64,000 nt of DNA from Glandiceps talaboti. Taxonomy: Eukaryota; Hemichordata; Enteropneusta; Spengelidae. The notes beneath the pieces were generated by a model. It searched no databases and was not told the origin of the DNA. It was given only the letters and a program-made list of their open reading frames with translations. Made by a program: the position numbers and the translations under genes. The stretch is taken from the NCBI RefSeq assembly GCF_964340395.1, contig NC_135549.1, forward strand, positions 20,115,342 to 20,179,341, given 5' to 3'. Positions 39,726 through 52,150 of this stretch are shown here, piece by piece (the first letter of the stretch is position 1; each line of letters starts with the position of its first letter).

Positions 39726-39876
39726 GTTGTCTACAACTCATAGGCCTCGGGCAGTGACGAGAGAAATCATCAAACATCTCGCGAGGAAGACTCAAATCAG
39801 ATAAAAAGGAACTGATTTCATATGGGAAGCGTCTTTGAACATTTTGTCCTGTAGGATACTGACCCGAGGTGTCCGG
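39726..39876 (-). CDS. Candidate internal exon, unknown product
   Basis: On the minus strand a pyrimidine-rich acceptor (GGGTTTTTCAG) ends at 39877. It is followed by an open segment that reads PDTSGQYPTGQNVQRRFPYE at its start and continues through a Ser/Leu/Asp-rich and then Cys/Arg-rich stretch. The segment ends at a donor-like C|GTGAGC (39726/39725). Length is 151 bp: it enters at a codon start and leaves after one base of the next codon. The residues are balanced and hydrophilic, and the DNA is richer in G and C than its surroundings. I do not recognise a family and cannot identify a partner exon. The full open frame is 39619-39900, but its first codon is TTG, so it is not a stand-alone gene. 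Confidence 0.25.
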
Positions 39877-42683
39877 CTGAAAAACCCAGTTCAAAAGCAA
39901 GGTACGTCAAGTACGTGTACAGTTGTCAGAATATAGCTCGAAATAGCATTTGGCAGAGTGGCTCCTAAATTATTGATCCTCGGCTATTTTGTTGCCCACT
40001 CACTACCTATGCAGGGAATGGATTTATTCAAGTTCCCAATGTTCATAGGGTAACAACGAGTTCATTCTGAGAAATATTGCCATTCACCATACTATCGCAC
40101 GGCATCTCCATACACGTAATTGGTGTTATTACCACAGTGGTCTTGCCGGCGGAAGGACCTTTTACAGCCGACTGCAAAATTCTGTACAACGATCTCATTG
40201 TATATATTTTTGTTGTGGAATTGAGAGTTTATAAATACCATGTTTTCACAACTACGTATACCTCGGGGCAGCAGCACCCTTTGCCAGGCTACCACCTCAC
40301 GTTTTATTGCACGGTCCTTCTTATTAGCTACATTTGATCTCAACTACAGAGAAATGCTACCGACTACTGCATGTGTAAAACTGTCCCGCTCCATGTGGAT
40401 AAAGTAGTTAGAGGGTTAAGTTCAGTTAGTTTAGCATTTTATTGGTGATCTTCATGTCGCATCAAATAACGAAATGCAGACAGACAAACTGTCTGAGGTG
40501 TATGTATATGCGTACGCGTACGTACGTGTCTGCGAATATGTTGCGAGGATCCGTTTGCCACAACGGGTGATATAAGCCACTGAATGCATGCGAGTTATAA
40601 CCAGTACTTTCTCAGATTAGGGAGAAGTTATTTATTTTTGCTTTTGCTCGGTCGTTGATATGGTAATGAACACTCCCAAGCGTGTTTGATAGTTTTACGC
40701 TGGTCGTTATCTCTGTTGCCATCGGTTTACAATGTTATGGGTTTATAAGCTTAGTAACAATATGTTCAGACAACATGTAAGCTTGCGTGTATTAATTATT
40801 AGTTACTGTATTTTCCAACGTAAAGTCGCATTTTATTTCCCCGCTTCTCAGTGATATCACACAATAAGGCGTTGATATTCCAATTGTATGGATGTGTCAT
40901 ACTGTGATCACATTGCACGCTGACTGTGTGGGTTTCAAGAGATATATATATATAATGTAACCTTAACCATTGTTCACTGACCTCTACTAAACAAGGTTAT
41001 CTGATACGGTGGCTGACCCAAGCTTGTATTATTTTGATAATAAACATTTTGATCGTAAATCAAATTGTATATATTACGTCGTCCATATTAAGTTTTACAC
41101 ATAAGTGCGTATTACAAATACTGCTTATATCACTGAAATATCTCGTCACACGCAGCTCACGGAGCGAAACGAGTTCAAGTATTGCACAAGTGTGAACATT
41201 GCATGGGACATTTGGTATGCAACTTGAGGGAAAAGCAAATAGTAATAACTAGTATCTCGAAGGGTTTTACAATCAATAAATTTTAAACGTGGTAAGCCTC
41301 CATAATCTCAATGTCTTCACCGTATGGCTCCCACGGGGTTTTGATTTTACCCCTCCGATCGAAGTCGCAACACTTCTGGGACTGTTGTATTTTGGCCATC
41401 TCTGATCTGCAATTTGCAACAGGTGGGTAATTGAGGCAAGACAGATTTTGATGCGCGATCTTAATTTGAGATATACGGCGTCGATATCTCTAACCACGTC
41501 CAATTTGTCACTGATACGTTAATAAAGTCAGTACAAACAAATGGTTAATTCAATACCCTTACTGCCGTGAGCTACCTGTGCTTGTTTTTCCCTCAATATT
41601 CTCTCTACGAGCCAGTGGTTTGGAGATCGGGAGTTAACCATAAAGGTATGGGGTCGTAAACGTACATACCGATTATTTCTTTATGGTTTATGTCATTTGG
41701 AATTTGATAAAAGAAATTGAATGATGTGTGGGCTAGTCTCTACAACATTCCCGTATGCGTGGCAGTATTGTGCATTTTTACTGACAATCTGCAAATTTAC
41801 GACATAATTTGCTTCGATCGGTGAAAAGTGAGCTTAGATTTAAGGAGCAAATAATAGTCGGACTGGGGAATGAAACGTGCTTTGTATTGTTTATATGCAT
41901 TACATTTTAACATTCGCCAGCTGTATACATTAAGTTTGCCGACAAGGGAGTCGTAAAAAATACGCAAATATATAGTTTTTATACATTTATTATCAATTTA
42001 CAAATGTCGGCCATCGTATGACTTTTTTAGTAAAATGAATGATGCAAGTCTGTTTTCGTCATCTCGTAGAGATATGTGTGTATACCAACTAAACCGTTGC
42101 ACATTTACATACTTACGATATTGATATTAATGAAATATATTTAAAATATTTCGTGTTTACAAATTATTATAGTACATAACCGAATAAATAAATGACACGT
42201 TTGTGGCAATTTTACAACAATATCAATGTTATTGACACAATGGTTAATATTCAGCTGAGACCTTGTAATGAATCATAATTAACCTGTCATACTGCACAAA
42301 GACTGGTCTGTTGTACGTACATCTGTCAATTTCAAAAGATATATTGAAGCGACTTTAAATTTATTGTTTGACTTGGGCTGTGGAGTTCTCTGTTTTAGCT
42401 TTTCAACTGTAACGTTATTTAAATGAAGGTAATATTTTCACTTGTAATATCACTGTACAAACCGTAAAGTTCACTGTAGAAATGTCATTTATACATTACG
42501 TAATTGCATAAACAACGTCTCCTTTCTGATAATCTCACCAATGTAGAAGCATTCGTATGCCTGTTTTGTTGCAGTTGGATTTTAATTCGTCAGTTTTTGA
42601 GTGACGACTCTACTTCACTCATTGAGAGTAACGAATTGAACAATCAGTATGTAGATTTATGCAAACAGTGCAAACATATAAAC
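39877..42683. other. No feature seen
   Basis: Overlapping 83-86 codon frames on opposite strands at about 40077-40343 are not recognised. A short alternating GTACGCGTACGTACGT stretch lies near 40511. Nothing else is supported. Confidence 0.35.
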
Positions 42684-42805
42684 ACACACACACGAGCGCC
42701 CGCACTCACACATGCATGCATGCATGCATGCATACATCCATCCATCAATACACATACATGTACATACATACATACATACATGCATGCATGCATGCATGCA
42801 TGCAT

Positions 42806-42856
<51 letters not shown>

Positions 42857-42992
42857 CACACATACATACATACATACATACATACATACATACATACATA
42901 CATACATACAGACATACAGCACAGACAGACAGACAGACGGACAGACGGACAGAGAGACAGAGACAGAGACAGAGACAGAGACAGAGAGACAC
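42684..42992. repeat. Compound microsatellite of about 310 bp
   Basis: Six motif zones follow each other: CATG (about 42712-42732), CATA/CATC, CATG again (about 42779-42805), CACG (about 42805-42843), CA then CATA (about 42843-42910), and CAGA/GAGACA (about 42921-42990). Each zone differs from the next by one base of the 4-mer, so point mutation plus slippage explains the series. The 91-170 codon frames on both strands, including the longest in the window (42504-43016), come from this repeat. Confidence 0.97.
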
Positions 42993-44022
42993 ACTGCGAC
43001 AACATTTCGAGCCTAGACATATCATTTTCAAAATGGTTAATGGAACTGTCTATTATTATTATTAACTGTCAATGTTAATTGCTAATTAATATCTATAATG
43101 TCTCATTGAGGTTCACAATGATAGCACCTACAAGGAGCTATTTTCTTGTTGTCACAATTTGTATAAAGGTAACTTATTTGTCACATGAATGTTAAATCTT
43201 AAGTATTCTGTAGTCGGATTTTAAGTTCTCTGTCCAGAGTTTCTTTGTGCCTTGAAAATAACTCGCATTTGACGTTTGTTCATTTGTACGAACCTGACTG
43301 ACCATTCCGGTTAATTTAGTTATTGTTCTACCTGCTTCATTAAATTACTGTTTCTACTTGTAAATTGATCACTAATTAATAGGTTACGTCACTGATGAAA
43401 AACTGTCACTCAAGTTGATGATTGATCAAGGTCTCGAGGTCTGAGAATCAAGCGTAATTTTCTTCGCGCAGGAAGGTTTTGTCTTTAAAATGATGAAACA
43501 ATGTTCCTGACATCATCGGAATGAAGACTCAAAACACAAACTTGAAACAGGGCTAATATATATAGTTCCAGTAATGTCAGAGAAGTGGATTTGAAGGGTC
43601 AACAATTCATCGTACCTGGGAACCATTGGGTGTGCCAAGTCCTTTGCGCATCGTCAAGTTTCCTGTTTCTGCTCATTCAGTGTCTATGAAGTACATACTA
43701 TTTGTCACATAAAGAGCTGTTAACGTTCTTGTGTTCGTTTTATTAGCCTGGAAATGTTCACCTGAGTACAGCTTGTGTCGGCTTAGAGGTTTTGCTATTC
43801 ACGGATTCCATTCTCAGTTCCTGTTTGATGTACTGGAATTACAATTCTCATAATAATTTAACGCCTTCATTTGTTTGCTTTCAAATTGACATTTATCTTG
43901 ATTTACAGTAACTGGATTAAATTCATTATACGAGGAAGGTCAAAGATCGACCGCGAAATGACAAAGTTCAGTGCGCTTTCAACAGGGTCGAAGGCACGCA
44001 TTTCACGGGACGTGTGTATTTT
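42993..44022. other. No feature seen
   Basis: AT-rich unique-looking sequence up to the first TIR element. Confidence 0.4.
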
Positions 44023-44635
44023 TAGGGAGCCTTCAGTAATTATAGGGGACGGGTGAAATCAGACCCAGGCTGTTGTGTAAAGTATGACCCTCCCTCGAAT
44101 CCATCGTGCTAAAGAGTGACCCTCTCTCTGGTCTAATTACGGTACCTAATAACCATAACACTAACCATAACACTAACACTAACCCAAACCGATGTGCCAA
44201 ATTAGAGACATTATAATGAGTCAAATGCAATGTGACCCTCCCCTTATCCAATTTTCGCGCACAGATTTGTAGAAAGTGACCACACCTCATTCATCCCCCT
44301 CTGTAAATATTGACGGCTCCCTTATCATGTATACATAATCCTATGACCGTCTCGAAGTTTAAAAGAGCAGTCGAATTGATGGATTGTGATGGGACCGTAT
44401 CAGTGAAATGAAGTGAGTTAGCTCATGTAGTGTGAGGAGACGAGTAGGTCTCACAGTAGTAAAGGGAGAACAGAGAAGCGTGCCACGATACTGGGGATAA
44501 TGTGGCGGAGTGGAGTTGTTGACCTCAGTCCTGAGGTTTGTCAGTGTGCTCATCTATTCTTTAGGAGTTCTGGCCTTCAGCTAAGCCAATTACATACAAA
44601 CGCAGGCATTGAGTTAATACAAACACAAACTCACT

Positions 44636-44738
44636 GTGGTGGTGGTGGTCACGGTGGTGGTGGCGGCGGTGGTGGTGGTGGCGGCGACGGCGGCGGTGGT
44701 GGTGGTGGTGGTGGTGGTGGTGGTGGTGGTGGTGGTGG
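44636..44738. repeat. (GGT)n microsatellite inside the TIR element
   Basis: GGT units with GGC, GAC and CAC variants in the left half and a pure GGT run at the right. It would read as poly-Gly but has no gene context. Confidence 0.96.
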
Positions 44739-44797
44739 AAAACAATAAATGCCTTTAAAAATTTTCAGTATGGTGGATCTTACTACTGAAAAATTCC

Positions 44798-44874
44798 CTG
44801 TCTCTCGTGGGATTCGAACCCAGGACCTCCAGTCTACTATTATTGAACTCTAAAAAGTACGCCACACTCCAGGG
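44798..44874 (-). repeat. tRNA-like sequence (SINE head or pseudo-tRNA)
   Basis: On the minus strand GGGTTCGAATCCC is a perfect RNA polymerase III box B and T-arm (loop TTCGAAT). It lies about 45 nt after an A-box-like TGGCGTACTTTTTAG. CCCTG at the 5' side can pair with CAGGG after GAGAGA, but a full 7-bp acceptor stem and a standard anticodon arm do not form. This is therefore better read as a tRNA-derived repeat than as a tRNA gene. It lies within the TIR element at 44023-45074 and is absent from the related copy at 60 kb, which suggests nesting. Confidence 0.5.
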
Positions 44875-45426
44875 CCGGAAAGCAGATTTAAAATGTTTTT
44901 TTTTTCATTGAAATATTTGAATAGGGAGATGGACATGTTTTAGAGAAAGGAAATTAACAGAGAGTAATTTTTTTAGCACAACGGACTAGGGGGAGGGTCA
45001 CATTTTATGCCACAGACCGGGCTTTATTTTCCCCGGCCCTCCTCCTTGTATTTATTGATCATGAAGGCTCCCTAAATGTGATACGTATATTTTCCATGTA
45101 TATATATATTTCCACTTCGATCTCCCATCCTAATTATTCCCGCACTTTTTGGTAAGTTCGCATAATGACAGTTGGAGCGAAAACTAGACTCGTCTGTAAC
45201 GCAGCTAGAACGTTGCCTTTGGATGAACTGTTTCGTTATTCATGCTGGGCTTTACAATATGTCTTCGTTGACGGAGTGCTAATCTCGTCAGAAACTATAG
45301 GGACGCGTGTTGCTTGCGAGATAAATAGTACGTAATGTGGAGATGGGTGCTGGTGTGTATTTCCAAATGGAGGAGAGTAGATGCAAACAAGGAAGTTGAC
45401 AATCATGGTGGAGTGGTGGACCAGTG

Positions 45427-45429
<3 letters not shown>

Positions 45430-45491
<62 letters not shown>

Positions 45492-45501
45492 CGACGACGA
45501 A
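45430..45501. repeat. (GAT)n microsatellite
   Basis: A pure GAT run of about 20 units followed by GAC units; it reads as poly-His on the minus strand. Confidence 0.97.
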
Positions 45502-48500
45502 ATGTGAAAAGTGAAAAGTTAATACAAATAAACACAACGTTACAACCTTTTTTTTTACATAAAAATGTTATGACAACCCAAAAGTATGTACATTATATAT
45601 GATGGTGCATATGGCACCATACAATAGATATTCATATATCATTTGAGCATAAGAAGTTGCCGACAAATTTTGGGTAATTGTTTGGTAGACTCACGCGAGT
45701 GGTAAATACGGGCCCAACGACGTCATCATATGGAAAAGAATAATGGTGGCGTTTTTCAAAACGATGTTTTTATGGTCTGACCATTCATTGAGTTCTGAAA
45801 GTTTGGTTAGGGCAGATGTTTCATCCTACGTGGGAGATTTCAGACTTGTTTACGCATCGTATAGTTAAAAGCAACGTAAATAACGGTACATACGTCGTAG
45901 TCTGTGTACGATTTTAACGATACTTTATACAATTACACCCCTTCCCAAGGCACGTGCTGGAAGCTGCTACAAAATTCCTCTCTTTAAATATATGAATACA
46001 CACCGCGTATTGAACTTAAAATATGATATATCAGTATTATGCGTAAAAAAACACGATTTTCCTCACAGCATAAGCAAATTCGTAAAATTTTACGAATCTG
46101 GCATTTAGAGATGTAAGTATATGCAAAATGTCTCGGGGGGGGGGGTTCATTGGCAGAAAAAAATAACAACGGTAATTATTCAGCAAATGATCTTGTTGAA
46201 AATCGATATGAGACCCGTCAATGCTCTTTTAAGATGGCAACAACTCTTTGAATATATCTATTTCCATCGAATAAATAAAAGAACCAGGTTATAGGGACAC
46301 ACGCTGAGTTTATACGACGTGTTGAGACGTACTTTTTGCTACATAATTAAAAGGTACTCACAGTATTGTACCTACTGAGGTACACTTAACCATCACTTGC
46401 AATTAAATGAACTCGAGCCTGTATATCAGGATATAACTCATAAATGATCCGATGTCGTAATTTATGATACGTAACTAAAATGGTCAGGAAATTCCTACTA
46501 TGCAATCAACTGTTCTAACATAGACTAGACCCTCCAAGGTCTATGGTTCTAACAATGCCAGAAGACAGAAGACAATAATCGTAAGGTTATAATGTAGGCA
46601 TACATCGACGTCAACATTATAGTGGAGTGTTGTGCCACTTTAATGATAGGTGAGAATTTATTTTTGGTTTTGTATATATCAAACAACTTTACCATGTTTT
46701 CCAGCTTGGAGAAAATAAAATGAAAACAGCGTCTACCTAGTCCGTGTTTGTAATCAGTAGATTGTAAAATTGCTTGACTTGTAGTCTGTCACCTTAATTA
46801 ATTGTGGATACTGATTCTTCATTTGCTCGCTCTCCTGTTGACAGATTTGATTATTTTGTGGTTGCTTGGTTGGTTAGATGGCGTAATTGGTATGCATTGC
46901 AGCATTGACAAATACCTGTGATGAAACGTACCCAAAGTGACAAAGTAAGAAAATGCACGTGTCAACAGATTTACTTTCATTGCAAAGATTACGGCAATCA
47001 AATTAGTAGATTTAATCATGAATAGTTCATAAGCTATGAATAAATTATTCACATTATTAGCTATGTATTCCCTAAGCGTAAGTTCATTGCTTGGAGTCCC
47101 GAATGACGTTGACGTTTTAATCATACAATTATATACCAAAGTTATGTCATAACCCATGTCTGCCTGGCAGCCTTGGATACTTCACACACCTGTCAACAAC
47201 CGCAAAGTGGTCGATTTCATTCTATGTATACATTACATCTTTGATTTCGAACATAACATCCTCCTTTGATCACGTGATTAGTATTTCAATACACTTACAA
47301 GTTGTTGTATTGTCAAACAAACCATAGGTTAAGAGATGCACAGCTAATTAATTGACAACGTCTGTCTCCTAAATATGGACATATCTGTACGCTTTCTACA
47401 GTCGATTATATCCATACCGTATAATATAACTAAGTTCGTGAACTCTGCATTCTTCATTTTAAACATTACTACTTTTTTCAGTATACATTTTGAGAGAGAT
47501 TTTGACTCTCGTACAACTTTCAACCCTTTCCTTAATTGCGATCCTGTCTACAAATATTCATAATTTACTTAGTGAGATAACATTAACAAAAAAGTCCACT
47601 GCAAACATTGGAACTTTCTGTAAATGCAGACACGCTATGAAAAAGGCTCTATCAAAATAATCAATCACAATCAAACAGATGTATTCATATACCCGGGAAA
47701 AAGTCATTTAGAGTCTACTATATATCTGAAGAAAGTTAACGACGTTCGAGTGGGAATATTCAGTACAAAATAACTCCACTGGAAACAATTTAATCACATC
47801 GAAGATCTACGCCCTTATACGAATGAAAAGACCATAAACGTGTGGACGTCTAGACATTAAAATTGACAGACATTATACATTACATATACAAGAAAAATGA
47901 CATTCCTCATTATCACAACTTAACGCTAGTCTGATTAGCTATTATTTACAGGCAGCGATACTGAGTTCACCGACCGAACAAATTGTACGATGGGTTTTTC
48001 CATATTCTGTTAATGCATGAAAGACATTTAAGTATTTCAATATTTAGTTAATGTCCATCCCAGTAGGGCTGCTGGAGACAACATTGTAAACATAGTATAT
48101 ATTGTAGTTATACTTTCCTGCTAGTTCACATCATGAAAGACACATCTTTTTTGCAAATAAACATGCTCCCCGGGGTTATAAGTGAAACTTGCGCATCTTC
48201 TAGAATCAATTTCAGCTATTGCTGCAATAGCAGCGACGAGTCTCTAGGAAAATTGTTCTATCATCGTTCTTGTAATAAGAAAACCCAGTTCAACATACTT
48301 TCGTGTCTACCTGCTGGTATGGAAGACCGTGCCGTAGACTTGATCCGTGACTCATGGCAATTAAAAATGTTTTAATCTTCATATGTCTTCTCGCGAAAAG
48401 ATCATATCAAATTACTCTTGAAATTAGGTATGCTTTATAATTATTAATTACATTGAGCTGTTATCATCTTAGATTACCGTGTATTACTTCATACGACTGC

Positions 48501-48921
48501 TTCGATTCTCTTTAATCTCGTTGTAAATATACCTAGACATGAAAAATACAAATTAATGGGATATCGCAATGTCATGAGTGCCGAAGTAACCGCAAAGTGA
48601 AAACCTACGATAGGGATCGGGGGATTTTGTGTTTTCTATCAGTTACCACAAAAGTACGCGTAGAGTTCAGTTCGAGTTCACAGGGGATTACTCACTACAG
48701 TTCATGTAACACACAGTATGGTGAATCCAAGCATCCAACGGGTTCTCATTGCAGTTTCTCCTTGATAAAGAATATTTTCAAAGAGCGCATGGGTAGAAAA
48801 ATGTAATAGGTCATTAAGTATACGAAGTCCTGCAAATGGTGATGTTATATATAATGGACTTGATGAACAGGTAGTAGTGTACGACGTCGGCCTTACTTCC
48901 AATCCCAAAGTAAAATACGAC
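45502..48921. other. No gene called; small hairpin and G run
   Basis: A 7-bp hairpin lies at 45602-45620 (ATGGTGC, ATATG loop, GCACCAT), and an 11-G run at 46135-46145. An 80-codon ATG-started frame at 48133-48375 is balanced in composition but unrecognised. A 112-codon minus frame at 46819-47157 looks like chance. Confidence 0.35.
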
Positions 48922-48951
48922 GTTTCGGTGCGTCTAGAACACCTTCTTCAA
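48922..48951 (-). ncRNA. Degenerate hammerhead-like core
   Basis: On the minus strand TTGAAGA (48951-48945) is followed by a helix II candidate (GGTG/CACC, around 48943-48927) and GAAAC (48926-48922). A minimal helix III (AC/GT around GTC) and an unpaired A then follow, the same layout as the element at 27.4 kb. The invariant first C of CUGANGA is replaced by T and I see no helix I, so self-cleavage is not expected. It may be a decayed Penelope-like or retrozyme motif, or coincidence. Confidence 0.3.
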
Positions 48952-51900
48952 GCTATGTCAAACACACGAAATGTCGGCGGCGAATGTGCAAGTCGGTGGA
49001 TTATTATTGTATTTTGAATCCCAATAATATGCTATTATTAATTACAAGATTGTCAGTGTTCTGTAATTAGCTGACGAACTTTAAGTGTGTTGTCGTTACA
49101 ATAGCAACAGTTGCAATGCAGTTCAGAAAATTGTTTATTTTATTACTTCCTTGTAATCGAACCTTGTTTGTAATTTTTTGCTGAATAAACGCCATTCCTG
49201 GCTTTCACTATGGGGCACCTGACTTTCACCTCGTTGAGTTGAGTACAAGTTCGTATGTTGTAGTAGTATAGGTGATATATATATATATACATGGGGGCGG
49301 GCGTGTATGTGTGTAGGGGTATGAGTTTTTTAAACAGTTAATATGTTAGAGTGAAATATATAAATTTAAAAACTTGTTCTATCCGACATATATACCCTGT
49401 ATACATACATTCATGTGTATCTTTATTGGCTTCATCGATGTTCTTTTAATGCAATAATCCATGAAAATGCAATACGGAATATCAATGATTTTTGATAATC
49501 CGATGACATCTTTCACATATTCAGCCTGTGGTTTATCAACATGTGGCAAACAATCAGTGCATACTACAACACTTCTCAGTAAGTTGTAACAACTCAAAGA
49601 ATGGCCTGAATACTTACACTTAAGTTGAAAAAGCCTCAACATTTCTGAGATACATTAGTAGTAGTTCAATACAACTGAACGACTCGTTGCCAATCCTTCT
49701 AGGACGTGTATATCACTGCATATAGTTGTCAAAAACTGGTCTTATAAACTCTTTAAACTGCAAATTACGTTTTTATTAAACCGGTATAGGCCTATATATA
49801 CACACTACTTTTGACAAATCGCAACAAATGTTCGTATGTCCTACATGTACTTGTTATCTACAAAGTGATTAAACGTACTACATTGAGAAACGTATAACAG
49901 TAGTATTTATAGAATGACATGTTTACAATATCACTCCTCGTAAAGGTTCGATGAATATCAACTATGTGTATCGCATGTAATATATGTATCACCCGCGATG
50001 ATATTATCTTGCTCCTGACATACATAGCAAGTTTTCATGTCCGCAAATGATGCCGTATATGTTTGTTATTTATATACACTGTCATATACGAAAATATGAT
50101 GCATTCATAATTTTGCAATACAAATTTCCACTGTGTCGTCGCAGCAAGACTGCCTAATTAAGGTTACCACAGTGCGTGGCTAACGACGGCCAAGTGAAAC
50201 CTTAATCTATCTAGAGATGACAAGATTCGTTTTTTGGCGTAATTTCAAACTGGGAATTCGTATTAGCAACATTTAGCATTGCATGTGATTTGAATGTTGG
50301 TTTTGGGGTGTTGACATCGAATTTCGAACATTCACTTCTTGAAACGGAATCGAAAATCAAAATATGAACAACCTTTCACTGTCACTGTGCTGAAATGTTA
50401 AGGGCACTATGATTTTTTGATACATTTTTTTACCCTTTGTTACATTTTGTTACATTCTTGTTACATTTTGTGGGACTGAGGTTGTTTTAAAACTACAATT
50501 GCATTTAGTAACAAAGCCCAAACGGTGACATTATCATTTTGGAATGTAATTGCTGTAGGTCCAGTTGTACTGATTGGAAACACGCCATTACTACTGTGTA
50601 TAGCCCTAAGGTTACTAATACTACATTGTGATGTTTTCAAATGTATGTTCATTGTGTTAAAGCAATATTGTATTCACTTAAATTCTGCCTGTGGCTTAGA
50701 TTACTATTGCTTAATAACTTTTATTCAATTCTAAAACTTATCTCGAAGAAATGCACTTGGGAAATTGTTAATGTTGCCCTCGATTTTTCAATTCTTGGGC
50801 TTATTTCATTTGCTCTGAACTGATATGGTAAGCAGCAGACCTCAACAGACGTGAAAATAAGTCAATACAGAGCGAACTCTAAAAACGGATTAAGATTAAA
50901 TGAACGGGGGTTATTTCAATATGTATAGAGAATGAAAATTAGCTAATTAGATATGCAAAGCCCTATGCTTGCCACATTCTAGTTAATAACATATAAACTC
51001 TTGTAATGTGTTAAATATATTTATGATATGGATATTTGTTTAGCATCGATATTTGCTCATTATAATGTGTTTATATTGAGTTTTACAAGAACCAAGTAAT
51101 ATTACTTGTCCTCCAAAAGTGGCAGGATAAATGCGAAATGTTGATATGCAAATTAGGTTGTGGTAGCAGACTGTAGGTTTTCTTTCCTCTGTCGTCAATT
51201 TTCTTTTTCTTTGACGCATTTTGACTTTCATAAAAAGGATTATCAGTATTATTTGCTTTGTAAATACATGTACATAATATGACAAAGCATTGGTGTAAAA
51301 AATAGAACTGCTCTGGTGAAAAAGTACCATTTCGTAGTTTTAACGTGACCAGCAAGTTTTCAAGAAAAACACTTATAATATCCTAAATGCGTTGGCCTCG
51401 AAGTTGTATTACATCGTTTGAGGTGAAATATAAACATTTCACATTTCCATGGTAACTGCGTATTAATTTTTTTCAAACCAAATACATACACCACATTTGT
51501 ATGCTGCGTGGTTTCGAATGGTATTTTTTCCCGGGGACTTCTAATTCATACAGTGGTAAACGTAAGTTCACGACGATGCATGGAGTAATTGCACGCCTAT
51601 CTTGCATCGAATTTCCTCAATTCCTTATTAAAACCGAATACATCTGTTTAACAAAAGCCTAATAGAATGTAATTTTAAAACTAGTCCCTCTGTATCTCTT
51701 TATAAGCACGTCTTCCTGCAATAAGCATCGGTGTGATAACAAGAAAAAGGATTAGATAAAGGTATTCAATCACCCACTGTGAATCGATTTTACAAGCGCA
51801 CTTACGACGAAGGCTAGATTTTTCGATGAGCTCGACGCATCTATCGTCACGCCTGCCATTCCCTATTAGTAAAAGGTCAGTTAACAGTAAATGTCAGACG

Positions 51901-51996
51901 ATAGCTTACAGAATATTCTCCTCGTGAATAAACATATATGAAGTACCTTGATGTATCTCTAGTATCGAACTTCATTTGTTGAGTATTATGTCTAAG
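48952..51996. other. No feature seen
   Basis: AT-rich sequence with a short TA run near 49277-49290 and no supportable exon or repeat. Confidence 0.4.
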
Positions 51997-52150
51997 CATA
52001 CATTTCTAAAATGTTATGCGATTTACGATTTTTGCTAGGAACGGAATGCATGACGACGTGGTTTGAAAATAATAGCAGTGGTTAGTAACTGCACATACAT
52101 TGAGAAAATGTTGTACGGTTTACGATTTTTACTAGTTACCGAACTCATGA
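51997..52150. repeat. Diverged direct repeat, 97-bp offset
   Basis: CATACAT begins at 51997 and again at 52094. In both copies it is followed by AAAATGTT, then TTTACGATTTTT, then CTAG and CATGAC. About 55 bp per copy can be aligned by eye with scattered differences. Confidence 0.6.

Larger units (their letters stand above)
44023..45074. mobile_element. hAT-like non-autonomous TIR element, copy 1
   Basis: TAGGGAGCCTTCA starts at 44023 and its inverse TGAAGGCTCCCTA ends at 45074. The inverted ends stay related for about 90 bp and include ATGACCCTCCC on one side and GGGAGGGTCACAT on the other. The start fits the YARNG ends of hAT elements. A related element lies at 59708-61065 with the same kind of ends and shared inner sequence (GGAGTTCTGGCCTTC at 44569 and about 60720). 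No transposase frame is present; the 85-codon minus frame at 44033-44290 just crosses the end. I found no clean 8-bp target duplication. Internally it holds a (GGT)n tract and a tRNA-like sequence. Confidence 0.6.

Noticed and set aside
42504-43078. Open frames of 91-170 codons on both strands, the longest in the window
   Set aside because: They are produced by tetranucleotide repeats whose three frames are all open; residues cycle with the repeat.
44150-44190. CTAACCATAACACTAAC repeats resembling telomeric DNA
   Set aside because: The units are irregular, short in total and lie inside a transposable element; they are not TTAGGG arrays.
44500-44748. Gly-rich frame that could suggest a structural protein
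   Set aside because: It is a (GGT)n tract inside a transposable element, without signal peptide or neighbouring exons.
45236-45535. Frame with about 20 His in a row
   Set aside because: This is the (GAT)n microsatellite read on the minus strand; the rest of the frame is unrecognised.
48133-48375. 80-codon frame ending with a stretch (LIRDSW) that recalls a globin A helix
   Set aside because: The match is six residues, the frame stops right after it, and no other globin helix is found nearby.
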